From IMG/VR virus record IMGVR_UViG_3300023179_000374, positions 1 through 29,662 of that record: a stretch of 29,662 nt of DNA, one strand, 5' to 3'. This stretch comes from a virus. A program made the position numbers and the translations under genes. A model generated the notes under the pieces. The model was not told the origin of the DNA. It made no database searches and worked only from the letters and a program-made list of their open reading frames with translations. Of this stretch, positions 18,949 to 25,791 are shown in pieces; the first letter of the stretch is position 1; each line of letters opens with the position of its first letter.

Positions 18949-18956
18949 TCCAAAAC

Positions 18957-19412
18957 ATGTATACAAAATCCTTCAAGGGACGTTATAGACCCAACTATCC
19001 TATGAAATATAAAGGGGATATTACTAATATTGTATATCGATCTCTTTGGGAACTAAGATTTATGAAATGGTGTGACAATAATAATTCAGTGATGGAGTGG
19101 GGTTCAGAAATAGTAGTTATTCCATATGTTTCGCCTATAGACAATAAACCTCATAGATATTTTGTTGATTTTTATATGAAAGTAAAATCATCAGACGACG
19201 TAATACAAAAATATTTGATAGAAATTAAACCCGAAAAATTTACTAAACCACCTGAAATACCAAAGAAGAAAACTAAGAAATTTATTGATGAGGTATTTCA
19301 ATATGGCGTTAATCAGGCAAAATGGAAAGCAGCTTTTGAATTTTGTGAAGACAGAAAAATGAAATTTATGATTTTAACCGAAAAAGATTTAGGGATTAAA
19401 ACTTTAAGCTAA
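18957..19412 (+). CDS. 4: Head completion protein gp4
   Basis: At 151 aa it matches T4 gp4 (150 aa), needed to finish filled heads before tail joining. Family segments are YKGDITNIVYRSLWELRFMKW, written here in parts: the WELRFMKWCDNN core, then WGSEIVVIPYVSPIDNKPHR, YFVDFYMK and YLIEIKPEKFTKPP. The spacing of Glu (in WEL), Asp (in VDF) and E-x-K (in IEIKP) fits a PD-(D/E)XK nuclease fold like TnsA-type endonucleases. It is the first gene of the plus operon; its stop overlaps the next ATG by 1 nt. No Shine-Dalgarno is visible. Confidence 0.9.
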   Translation: MYTKSFKGRYRPNYPMKYKGDITNIVYRSLWELRFMKWCDNNNSVMEWGSEIVVIPYVSPIDNKPHRYFVDFYMKVKSSDDVIQKYLIEIKPEKFTKPPEIPKKKTKKFIDEVFQYGVNQAKWKAAFEFCEDRKMKFMILTEKDLGIKTLS

Positions 19413-19993
19413 TGGCAACAGATAAAGATATATTTTCAGAAATACGACCTACATCAGACGATGTGGAAAAATCTTATAGATGGTTTCAAAATCAAGTAAA
19501 ACGTCTTGGATCAAAAATTAATCCCAATAGATTAATGCAAAATTCTACACAATTGCAAAATAGTATAGATCCTGGTGAAATGTATTTATTTTTTTATGAT
19601 CCTAAACATAAACAAACACTTCCTTATTATGATAAATTTCCGCTAGTCTTACCTTTTAGAGCTGTAAATGATGGTTTTTACGGAATAAATCTTCACTATA
19701 TGCCATATTTAGTGAGATTTAGATTGTTACAAAATTTATCAGAATTAACTACAGATAACAAGTACGATAAAAATACTAAGATAAAAATTTCTTGGGGAAT
19801 TCTAAATAGATATTCTAAACTTGCTCCTATACAAGGAGCAGTAAAACATTATTTATCCAATCATGTAAAAACTAGATTTCTTAAAATTGATTATCCAGAT
19901 TGGATAACTGCATCACAACTACCCATAGAACAATTTGAGGGCGCTGATAAAACTAAGATTTGGTTAGACGCAAGAAAAAAATCAGGACAATAA
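19412..19993 (+). CDS. Conserved-type structural or tail assembly protein of unknown role (193 aa)
   Basis: I do not assign a function. It has motifs that I associate with T4-like marine phages: YRWFQNQVKRLG near the N-terminus, PGEMYLFFYDPKHKQTLPYY, DKFPLVLPF, GFYGINLHYMPYLVR and a C-terminal LPIEQFEGADK. No signal peptide, membrane segment or enzyme motif is visible. It is translationally coupled to gp4 (1-nt overlap) and ends immediately before the tube-like gene, so a tail or head-tail joining role is plausible. Confidence 0.7.
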   Translation: MATDKDIFSEIRPTSDDVEKSYRWFQNQVKRLGSKINPNRLMQNSTQLQNSIDPGEMYLFFYDPKHKQTLPYYDKFPLVLPFRAVNDGFYGINLHYMPYLVRFRLLQNLSELTTDNKYDKNTKIKISWGILNRYSKLAPIQGAVKHYLSNHVKTRFLKIDYPDWITASQLPIEQFEGADKTKIWLDARKKSGQ

Positions 19994-20614
19994 ATGGCAA
20001 AATCAGTATTTAATCTTCAGAATTTTAAAACTGAAGTTTTATATAACGGAGTCTCCAGACCTACTAGATTCGAGGTTTTAATTACCAGACCTCCTTGTTT
20101 AAATGTGCCTGCTACAGAAAATTCTATTACTGTAAATGCTACAAGAAGAATTAATATGTTTTGTGAAAACGCCGTATTGCCTCAACTTAATATAAGTGTG
20201 ATTCCACAAAGAATACAAGGACCTAATTATCAAAACCCTATTACCTCAGACTATGGCGGAGAAGCTATTACTTTATCTTTTCTAGTTGATAGATCTATGA
20301 CTGCTAAAAGATTTTTTGAATCTTGGATGAAATGTATTATTGATCCTTATACTTTCAACGTTGCATATCAAAAAGATCCAGTAAAAGGATATATTGCCCC
20401 AATTTCTATAAGCCAATTGGATGAACAAGATAATATAGTTTATTCTATTGAATTAGAAGACGCTTTTCCTAGAAATATGGGAATAATGGATTTAAATTCT
20501 TCATCCTTAAATACTCCCCATAAACTTAATGTAACATTCGCTTATAGATATTGGAGACAAACGTTTCCTTACAATGAAAAAAGATACAATATTAGTAACT
20601 CTACTTTTTCGTAA
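19994..20614 (+). CDS. Tail tube-fold protein, gp54/gp19-type (206 aa)
   Basis: The layout resembles T4-like tube proteins. NFKTEVLYNGVSRPTRFEVLI is the N-terminal arm and first strand. Then follow MFCENAVLPQLNISVIPQRI, a Gly-rich turn (SDYGGEAITLSFLVD), KRFFESWMKCIID, and a C-terminal strand pair with LEDAFPRNMGIMDLNSSS and KLNVTFAYRYW. T4 gp19, the tube, is 163 aa and normally lies beside the sheath gene; T4 gp54, the tube initiator, is about 320 aa. Placement beside gp26 and away from any sheath gene favours the gp54 role, but length is intermediate. It begins directly after the preceding stop codon. Confidence 0.7.
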   Translation: MAKSVFNLQNFKTEVLYNGVSRPTRFEVLITRPPCLNVPATENSITVNATRRINMFCENAVLPQLNISVIPQRIQGPNYQNPITSDYGGEAITLSFLVDRSMTAKRFFESWMKCIIDPYTFNVAYQKDPVKGYIAPISISQLDEQDNIVYSIELEDAFPRNMGIMDLNSSSLNTPHKLNVTFAYRYWRQTFPYNEKRYNISNSTFS

Positions 20615-20628
20615 TATAAAGGATAATT

Positions 20629-21327
20629 ATGCCATTGCCTATACTAGAAACTCCCATCTATGAACTGATCTTACCATCATCTGGCAAGAGAATTGTTTAT
20701 CGGCCTTTTCTTGTAAAAGAATTTAAAGTACTTCTAACAACATTAGAATCAGACGAAACAGAAATCACAAGAGTATTAACTGAGCTTATAGATAATTGCA
20801 CATTTAAAAAATTAAATGTTTTAGAATTAGCACATTTTGATATTGAATTTATTTTTATTAATCTAAGGGCAAAATCAATAGGTGAAATTACAGATTTAGT
20901 TTATAAATGCGAGTGCGGATATCAAAATAATTTATCTGTAAATTTATTAGATGTAAAAATAGTAAAATCAAAAGAAAATTTTTCTAATAAAATAATGATA
21001 GACGATAATGTTGGCGTAATTATGAGATATCCAAGATTTAATGAAATGGTTGATATCTATGACAATCTTAAATCAGAAAAAATTATAGAATTAGTTTCTT
21101 CTTGTATTGACAAAGTCTTTACTAAAGAAGAAGTTTTTGAATCAAAAGATTATTCAAAAGAAGAATTAATTGCTTTCGTAGAATCTTTTAGTAAAGAACA
21201 ATTTGATAAGTTAGAACAATACTTTTTAAATATGCCTAAAATAGTACACGATATGAAACATACCTGTGAAAATTGTAAAAAAGAAAATGATATTGTATTG
21301 GAGGGCCTACAAAATTTTTTCGTTTAA
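20629..21327 (+). CDS. 26: Baseplate hub assembly protein gp26
   Basis: At 232 aa it is close to T4 gp26 (208 aa; T4 baseplate protein family). Recognisable segments are YELILPSSGKRIVYRPFLVK, EFKVLL, ITRVLTELIDNCTF, LNVLELAHFDIEFIFINLRAKS, and a paired-Cys segment (YKCECGYQN, about 100-108). A second pair (HTCENCKKEN) sits near the C-terminus; these four Cys may bind zinc. It has a good ribosome site (AAAGGATAATT before the ATG). The last codons contain overlapping slippery heptamers leading to the -1 frame extension described separately, so two products are likely. Confidence 0.85.
   Translation: MPLPILETPIYELILPSSGKRIVYRPFLVKEFKVLLTTLESDETEITRVLTELIDNCTFKKLNVLELAHFDIEFIFINLRAKSIGEITDLVYKCECGYQNNLSVNLLDVKIVKSKENFSNKIMIDDNVGVIMRYPRFNEMVDIYDNLKSEKIIELVSSCIDKVFTKEEVFESKDYSKEELIAFVESFSKEQFDKLEQYFLNMPKIVHDMKHTCENCKKENDIVLEGLQNFFV
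21312..21321 (+). promoter_or_regulatory. Probable programmed -1 ribosomal frameshift site
   Basis: In the gp26 frame the end reads CAA AAT TTT TTC GTT TAA. This contains A-AAT-TTT (21312-21318) and T-TTT-TTC (21315-21321), both of the X-XXY-YYZ form. Slipping at either gives the same joined sequence, QNFFRLTLSHENL. A perfect hairpin, CTTGTAAA-TT-TTTACAAG, lies at 21345-21362, and TTTAAC at 21323 can pair with GTTAAA at 21362 as an alternative outer stem. Confidence 0.7.
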
Positions 21328-21515
21328 CTCTTTCTCATGAAAATCTTGTAAATTTTTACAAGTTAAATTTTTCATTGGTTCAACATCATAAGTATTCATT
21401 ATCAGAAATAGAAGCAATGATACCATGGGAAAGAGAAATTTACGTATCGATGTTAGTAGGTTATATTCAAGAACAAAATGAGAAGATGAAACTTAAAGCT
21501 GCGGCTGGGAGATAG
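21318..21515 (+). CDS. 51: gp51-like -1 frame extension of gp26
   Basis: The frame at -1 to gp26 is open to the TAG at 21513 and reads FRLTLSHENLVNFYKLNF, SLVQHHKYSLSEIEAMIPWE, REIYVSMLVGYIQEQNE and a short Lys/Ala tail. This resembles the small protein annotated as hub assembly gp51 after gp26 in marine T4-like phages, and also the helical C-terminal parts of frameshifted tail assembly chaperones. The -1 frame has no ATG or GTG from the stop at 21288 until ATG 21417, which would lose half the protein; TTG 21375 is the only other option. Fusion through the slippery site would give 295 aa (230 + 65). Either a frameshift or initiation at a rare codon is needed. Confidence 0.72.
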   Translation, partial: FRLTLSHENLVNFYKLNFSLVQHHKYSLSEIEAMIPWEREIYVSMLVGYIQEQNEKMKLKAAAGR

Positions 21516-21520
21516 ATTTA

Positions 21521-23320
21521 ATGGCAAATGCCCAAGATTACAATTTAAATCAATCTAAATTAAATGGATTACTTAGAAACGATAACGATAAAAAAACATC
21601 GTCTTCTGCGCCTGTTCCAATTCAACTAATGGCTGCATTGCAAAATAATAATTTTGTGAAAGTACAAAATAAAATTCTAGATGAAATAACTTTACTAAGA
21701 AAAATAACACAACAAAATTTAAATACAAATAAAAAAATAGAAAGATTGACTGAAAAAGATAATCTTAAACTTGATAGTAGACAATACATCACATCTTTTT
21801 TGGGGCAATCTTTTAAAAGAGGAAATTCGTTAAGACAGGACGCAAAAGATTTCGTTAAGGGAATGGGTGATCCTTTTGTTGACACATTCAAGTATATTTT
21901 TGGTATGAATACTTCGCGACAAACATCAAAAACGTTGTCCTTGGCTGGCGGGGTTGATCCTTCGAATGAGATATTAAGAAAAAAAAATAACGAAGAGCTA
22001 TCTGATCTAATTGCAGAAAAATTAAGAGGATTACTAAGTAATCTTCAAAATAATAATGGTATGGATTTTTCTATTCCAGCAATTGGTGGGCCCGGTGGTG
22101 TCAAAGGCGGTGGCAAAGGAACTTCTAATATCCCTAAAGCAGAAGTTCCCAAAGAAACTCCTAAAATCACTCCCGAGGAAGGCAAGCTTCCAAAATCAAC
22201 TGAATTAAAAAATAAAACTCCCGACGTAAATCTTGAAGAAGGCAAATCCCCAAGAATAAGTGCCTCACAATCTAAACCTGTAAATGTTACTACAGAGCCT
22301 GTTATTACTAGTCAAGAAAAATTACCTCCTAGAGTACCATTATCACCAGAAAAGAATTTAAATAGATTAGCATTAGATAAACCCCAAGGCACAGTAGAAA
22401 TACTTGATGCAGAGAAAAAAATATTTGGAGAGGCTAGGGGCAAATCCAATATGTTTCAACAGAAGTATGGAACAATGAGTATGGAATATGATCCGATACG
22501 TAAAGTTTACGTATCGGAAAATGCCCCTGGAAGTTTTGCTAGAAAAATATATCCCGGATTATCTAGTGCTGGTAAAGCAGGAGGTGCTTTAGCTGGAGCA
22601 GCTGGTTCTGGATTGATGAGAATATTAAGTAGTCCAGCGTTGCTTGCTGCACAAATAGGATTAACCCCAAGTGAATTGGCAGATGCTGAAAACCCTCAAT
22701 TCAAAGAAAAATTTGCTGAAAAGTATGGTTATTCTATGGAGGATGCTTTAATAGCAAAAACCGATTTATTGTTTTCAAAATTGCCCACGGATATCCAAGC
22801 TAAACTTAAAACAGAAAGAAAAAATTACAATCCTAGATTAGGCGGCACTAAAACAGAAAAACTTAAACCAGAAGAAGTATTGCAGAATAAATTTGAGATT
22901 ATTCAAGAATATGCTAAAAATATAAATGATCCTAAGGCAAAAGAACAATTTATAAAATCAGTGTCTGATGAGGATATTGGTAAATTTATACAAAATAAAA
23001 ATAAAGAGCATTCAAGTATGATGTCTGCTATACAAAATATTGTGCCCGGTAGTGATGCAGCATCACTGATAACAAATGAAATTAAACCAGAAGCTCTGCC
23101 TGCTACATTATCTCAATTGATTGATAATCAAATGAAAGAAAATGAAAATCTAAAGCAGGCAGTCTCTCCTAATGGTTTTATGTCAATGGGGGGAGTAAAT
23201 TCTGTTACTCAAAACAATTTTGATTCAAGTAAAACTAATATAATGGCAACAAAAGCTACAGTAGATAATCCCGATTCAACTATAAAAAGATTTTTATCAG
23301 TGTACAGTGTTCTTGCTTAG
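21521..23320 (+). CDS. Hub or tape-measure candidate at the gp29 position (599 aa)
   Basis: No family clearly recognised. The first 150 residues are helical and coiled-coil-like (NFVKVQNKILDEITLLRKIT, QQNLNTNKKIERLTEK). Residues about 185-285 are Pro/Lys/Glu-rich low complexity with repeated KTPxxxxEEGK-type units, probably disordered. Residues about 345-380 are a Gly/Ala hydrophobic stretch (AGKAGGALAGAAGSGLMRIL). The C-terminus is helical. Length equals T4 gp29 (590 aa), the tape measure, and it follows gp26 and the gp51-like frame as tape-measure genes follow their frameshifted chaperones. The disordered centre is unusual for a tape measure. The start is supported by GGGAG 11 nt upstream. 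It also carries an exceptional palindrome at 22492-22518. Confidence 0.7.
   Translation: MANAQDYNLNQSKLNGLLRNDNDKKTSSSAPVPIQLMAALQNNNFVKVQNKILDEITLLRKITQQNLNTNKKIERLTEKDNLKLDSRQYITSFLGQSFKRGNSLRQDAKDFVKGMGDPFVDTFKYIFGMNTSRQTSKTLSLAGGVDPSNEILRKKNNEELSDLIAEKLRGLLSNLQNNNGMDFSIPAIGGPGGVKGGGKGTSNIPKAEVPKETPKITPEEGKLPKSTELKNKTPDVNLEEGKSPRISASQSKPVNVTTEPVITSQEKLPPRVPLSPEKNLNRLALDKPQGTVEILDAEKKIFGEARGKSNMFQQKYGTMSMEYDPIRKVYVSENAPGSFARKIYPGLSSAGKAGGALAGAAGSGLMRILSSPALLAAQIGLTPSELADAENPQFKEKFAEKYGYSMEDALIAKTDLLFSKLPTDIQAKLKTERKNYNPRLGGTKTEKLKPEEVLQNKFEIIQEYAKNINDPKAKEQFIKSVSDEDIGKFIQNKNKEHSSMMSAIQNIVPGSDAASLITNEIKPEALPATLSQLIDNQMKENENLKQAVSPNGFMSMGGVNSVTQNNFDSSKTNIMATKATVDNPDSTIKRFLSVYSVLA
22492..22518. 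repeat. 27-nt inverted repeat with 13-bp perfect arms inside the 599-aa gene
   Basis: The left arm TCCGATACGTAAA (22492-22504) and right arm TTTACGTATCGGA (22506-22518) are exact reverse complements around a single G at 22505. It codes for SDPIRKVYVSE-type residues on the plus strand and would form a strong hairpin in RNA or a symmetric protein-binding site in DNA. Confidence 0.9.
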
Positions 23321-23334
23321 GGGCATATGCCCCT
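23319..23334. terminator. GC-rich palindrome between converging operons, candidate bidirectional terminator
   Basis: AGGGGCATATGCCCCT is a perfect 16-nt palindrome in an AT-rich genome. It overlaps the TAG of the plus-strand 599-aa gene and lies 3 nt past the stop of the minus-strand secreted-protein gene. The stem is GGGGC/GCCCC with an ATAT loop. It lacks a clean U-tract on either side, so termination efficiency is uncertain. Confidence 0.5.
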
Positions 23335-23337
23335 TAA

Positions 23338-23577
23338 CTACTTCTTAGCAGAATCTGTAGATTTTTTATCATCTACAGGTTTACCATCTTTTCCGATAGG
23401 TTTTACCTTTGGCTTATCGGCTTTAGGTTGTACTTTTTTGTTGTCATCCTTAGTAGCAGCAGTAGCTTTAGCAGTAGCATTTGCTGAATCTTTCTTTGAT
23501 TCTTCCTTTTTAGAATCTGCAGCAAAAGCACCATGAGCTAAAGCCAAAGACGCAAAAAATGTGATTAAATATTTCAT
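23338..23577 (-). CDS. Small secreted Lys-rich protein (79 aa)
   Basis: From the ATG at 23577 the protein begins MKYLITFFASLALAHGAFAA, a textbook signal peptide with an AxA-type cleavage site (AFA-A). The remaining 60 residues are Lys, Asp, Ala and Ser with no hydrophobic core (KKEESKKDSANATAKATAAT, then KKVQPKADKPKVKPIGKDGK), so an unstructured periplasmic polycation-like tail is predicted. An earlier ATG at 23589 would spoil the signal peptide. GAGGAA placed 5-10 nt before ATG 23577 supports the shorter form, which begins one nucleotide after the gp32 stop. Function unknown; it could act at the envelope during infection or lysis. Confidence 0.75.
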   Translation of the reverse strand: MKYLITFFASLALAHGAFAADSKKEESKKDSANATAKATAATKDDNKKVQPKADKPKVKPIGKDGKPVDDKKSTDSAKK

Positions 23578-23578
23578 A

Positions 23579-24508
23579 TTATTCCTCATTGGCTAATTTA
23601 GCAAAATATGATAACGATTCGTCATCGTCATCGAAGTCTACTTCTTTGGCAGGTACTGCTTTAGAAGCGGGTTTAGAAACAACTTGCGCTTTAGATACAG
23701 AACGACCAATTGGTTCATCTTCATCTAAAGATACTTCTTCAGCTCGTTTGTTAGCAATCGATCCACCAGATAAAACACTATCGAGTTTTTTCTTTAATTC
23801 ATCATAAGGTTTAAAGTGTTTTGGATCCAAAAATTGTTGCAACGAATGCTGAGAATTCCAAATCTGTACTAGTTTATTCTCATCCTCAGATAATGGGCCA
23901 GGAGATTCAAATTCAGATTTATCATAATTACGATAACCCTCAACATTACGAATCTTCAGTTTGAAGTTTGCTCCTGTATCAAAATCATAGACATTTACGG
24001 GCTTTTCGTCTTCAAATTGAGGACTCATTAAATCTTTAATCTTATCAAAAATCTTTTTACCATATCTAAAAAGAAATACTTTGCCTTCATTTTCAGGATT
24101 GGCTGGGTCTTTGATAACCAAAATATTAGAAATATATGTTAATTTACGTTTCTGTTTACGGGCAATTTCTTTATTTGCTTCTGATCCTGAATTCCATAAT
24201 TCAGTATTAAGTTCAGATACAGGATCAGTTTTTCCGATGGTGGTCAATGAATTCTCGATATACCATTTACCTCCTGGTCCTTGAAAACCATGATTCCAAA
24301 TACGAACATAGGGAAAATCTTCGCCAGAAGATTGAGGAAGGAATCGAATAACTGCATAACCATTACCTGCTTTGTCTACAGCAGGTTGCCAAAAGCGATC
24401 ATCAACTTGTTTCTCGCCCTGAGGATTAGAAATCTTTTCCACTTCCTTCATTAGTGATTCAAAACCACTGCGAGATTTGCGAAGTTCAGATAGTGATGTA
24501 AATGCCAT
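23579..24508 (-). CDS. 32: Single-stranded DNA-binding protein gp32
   Basis: Gp32 coats ssDNA during replication, recombination and repair and loads gp59/gp41. At 309 aa it is close to T4 gp32 (301 aa). It contains the core segments NGYAVIRFLPQSSGEDFPYV, WNHGFQGPGGKWYIENSLTT, SELNTELWNSGSEANKEIAR, LVIKDPANPENEGKVFLFRY and LKIRNVEGYRNYDKSEFESP, plus the acidic C-terminal tail (EVDFDDDDESLSYFAKLANE) used for partner binding. There is no cysteine at all, so the zinc-binding motif of T4 gp32 is absent. A good Shine-Dalgarno (ACGGAGAAAC) precedes the ATG. Confidence 0.95.
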   Translation of the reverse strand: MAFTSLSELRKSRSGFESLMKEVEKISNPQGEKQVDDRFWQPAVDKAGNGYAVIRFLPQSSGEDFPYVRIWNHGFQGPGGKWYIENSLTTIGKTDPVSELNTELWNSGSEANKEIARKQKRKLTYISNILVIKDPANPENEGKVFLFRYGKKIFDKIKDLMSPQFEDEKPVNVYDFDTGANFKLKIRNVEGYRNYDKSEFESPGPLSEDENKLVQIWNSQHSLQQFLDPKHFKPYDELKKKLDSVLSGGSIANKRAEEVSLDEDEPIGRSVSKAQVVSKPASKAVPAKEVDFDDDDESLSYFAKLANEE

Positions 24509-24543
24509 TTTGTTTCTCCGTATAAGCGTTGTATGTAATTGTA

Positions 24544-24732
24544 TTAGCGTCGTTTGATTTTGTTAGTGATAGCATAATCTAAATATTCATCAAACGTATC
24601 ATCCTCAATAATTTTAGATGATGCATAATTATATATTATTTTTCGATGCTTGTCAAGTTTATTTTTATTCTTATCTACTCGATGTATTCTTTTTTCTTTA
24701 TCAAACGCATCGTATGTTTTTGTCTTACTCAT
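24544..24732 (-). CDS. Small basic hypothetical protein (62 aa)
   Basis: No family recognised. It is Lys/Arg/His-rich in its first half (KEKRIHRVDKNKNKLDKHRK), followed by a short helical, more acidic part (IIEDDTFDEYLDYAITNK) and a KIKRR tail, so nucleic-acid or protein binding is possible. It starts 3 nt after the stop of the upstream small ORF and lies between gp59 and gp32. No Shine-Dalgarno is seen, but the spacing fits an operon gene. Confidence 0.6.
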   Translation of the reverse strand: MSKTKTYDAFDKEKRIHRVDKNKNKLDKHRKIIYNYASSKIIEDDTFDEYLDYAITNKIKRR

Positions 24733-24735
24733 TTT

Positions 24736-24957
24736 TTAGGCAGTATCTCCCTCATTATCATGAACTACTATATAAGGCCATTGTGAAATTTTTTTGGTTA
24801 AATCCATTTGATTGTGAGCTAATTTAACTAAATATCTTTGTGTATCTTTAATAGATTCACCCAGTTCTTGAATTGTATTCATTTGTATTTCTATTTGCAA
24901 TTCAAGATTCTTTATTTTTTGTAGAGTAATATCCAAATTTTCTTCTAAAAAGTTCAT
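24736..24957 (-). CDS. Small coiled-coil protein overlapping gp59 (73 aa)
   Basis: The ATG at 24957 gives MNFLEENLDITLQKIKNLEL, followed by a heptad-like helix (EIQMNTIQELGESIKDTQRY, LVKLAHNQMDLTKKI) and a distinct tail SQWPYIVVHDNEGDTA. A TTG at 24975 is a less likely start. It overlaps the 3' end of gp59 by 56 nt in another frame, longer than the other overlaps here. Helical heptads and the WPYIVV tail make a real gene more likely than chance. Function unknown; position suggests a link to the replication cluster. Confidence 0.65.
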   Translation of the reverse strand: MNFLEENLDITLQKIKNLELQIEIQMNTIQELGESIKDTQRYLVKLAHNQMDLTKKISQWPYIVVHDNEGDTA

Positions 24958-25528
24958 CGAATTTGTCCAATTCAAATTTAAGGAATGGTCTATACTTTTT
25001 TACCAATCTTGAAATATCAGGATATACTATAGTATCATTTAATTCTGAATCATACTTGTCTATTAAATTAAAGATTTTATCAAGAATGACTAATGTTTCT
25101 ATGGTAATTGATTTTCTTAGATATGCTTTAATTATATATGGATGGGAATCTTTAGACGTTTTAAATAAGTCTTGTATATTATTTTGTTCTATTTCTAATT
25201 CTAACGTATCTAAATCTTTAGTAAAAGTATAAGTTAGCCCCTCAATTCTTTTTTTCCATTTTAAATAGGTTTCTCTTGCATCAGAATCAAAAATACCTCC
25301 CCATCTATCACCAGATACAAAATTTGCTATAAGAAAATTTGCTATTTCTTTATCTGTATAATTTTTTGCTATTTTTTTTAACGCAAATAAATCTGATCTT
25401 TTTGAAAATGCTAATCTACTAGCTTTTACTTTACCTTTTTGTTTTATGACGTCATATTTATCTGTAGTAAAATGTAATTTCAATGCTAAATAATATTTGT
25501 ATACTTGGAAAGCATCCATTGCTATCAT
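24902..25528 (-). CDS. 59: Helicase loader gp59
   Basis: In T4, gp59 (217 aa) loads helicase gp41 onto gp32-coated forked DNA. This 208-aa homologue starts MIAMDAFQVYKYYLALKLHF, then TTDKYDVIKQKGKVKASRLA and FSKRSDLFALKKIAKNYTDK, the typical N-terminal DNA-binding region. It continues with FLIANFVSGDRWGGIFDSDA and YLKWKKRIEGLTY, then helical segments with DSHPYIIKAYLRKSI and VYPDISRLVKKYRPFL. The ATG at 25528 overlaps the gp33 stop by 4 nt (ATGA); an alternative ATG lies at 25519. It is followed by gp32 after two small genes, as expected for functional partners. Confidence 0.92.
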   Translation of the reverse strand: MIAMDAFQVYKYYLALKLHFTTDKYDVIKQKGKVKASRLAFSKRSDLFALKKIAKNYTDKEIANFLIANFVSGDRWGGIFDSDARETYLKWKKRIEGLTYTFTKDLDTLELEIEQNNIQDLFKTSKDSHPYIIKAYLRKSITIETLVILDKIFNLIDKYDSELNDTIVYPDISRLVKKYRPFLKFELDKFDELFRRKFGYYSTKNKES

Positions 25529-25791
25529 AAAGGTAGTTTGCCCCGTTTCTTTTTCAAATAATTTTGTTCCTCAGCTTCTAATTGAATCTTTTCCTTTAAA
25601 GTGCTATTTATTAGTTTAGCAATAGATTCAATATCGATATCAATTTCGCTACAATATTGTATAACTGCATCCATATATCCTATTTTTTCATTTTGTACTT
25701 TTTCTTCTATGTATAAAGAAAATTCATTAGGAGATCTAAATCTTTTAGTTATAATTATGGAATCAGTTAATTCTTTTTGAAGATCATTCAT
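25525..25791 (-). CDS. 33: Late transcription coactivator gp33
   Basis: T4 gp33 (112 aa) bridges RNA polymerase and the sliding clamp to activate late promoters. This 88-aa protein has the marine T4-like gp33 pattern: SIIITKRFRSPNEFSLYIEE, KIGYMDAVIQYCSEIDIDIE, SIAKLINSTLKEKIQLEAEE and a basic NYLKKKRGKLPL tail. A further ATG at 25821 would give 98 aa; I prefer 25791, which overlaps the bilin reductase stop by 8 nt, as at other junctions here. It precedes gp59 and gp32 as a replication/late transcription cluster, and its presence fits the TATAAATA boxes seen in this window. Confidence 0.85.
   Translation of the reverse strand: MNDLQKELTDSIIITKRFRSPNEFSLYIEEKVQNEKIGYMDAVIQYCSEIDIDIESIAKLINSTLKEKIQLEAEEQNYLKKKRGKLPL

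Noticed and set aside
24509-24543. Sigma-70-like promoter upstream of gp32
   Set aside because: TATAC-like and TTACAT-like hexamers occur but the spacing (about 7 nt) is wrong; only the ribosome site is convincing.
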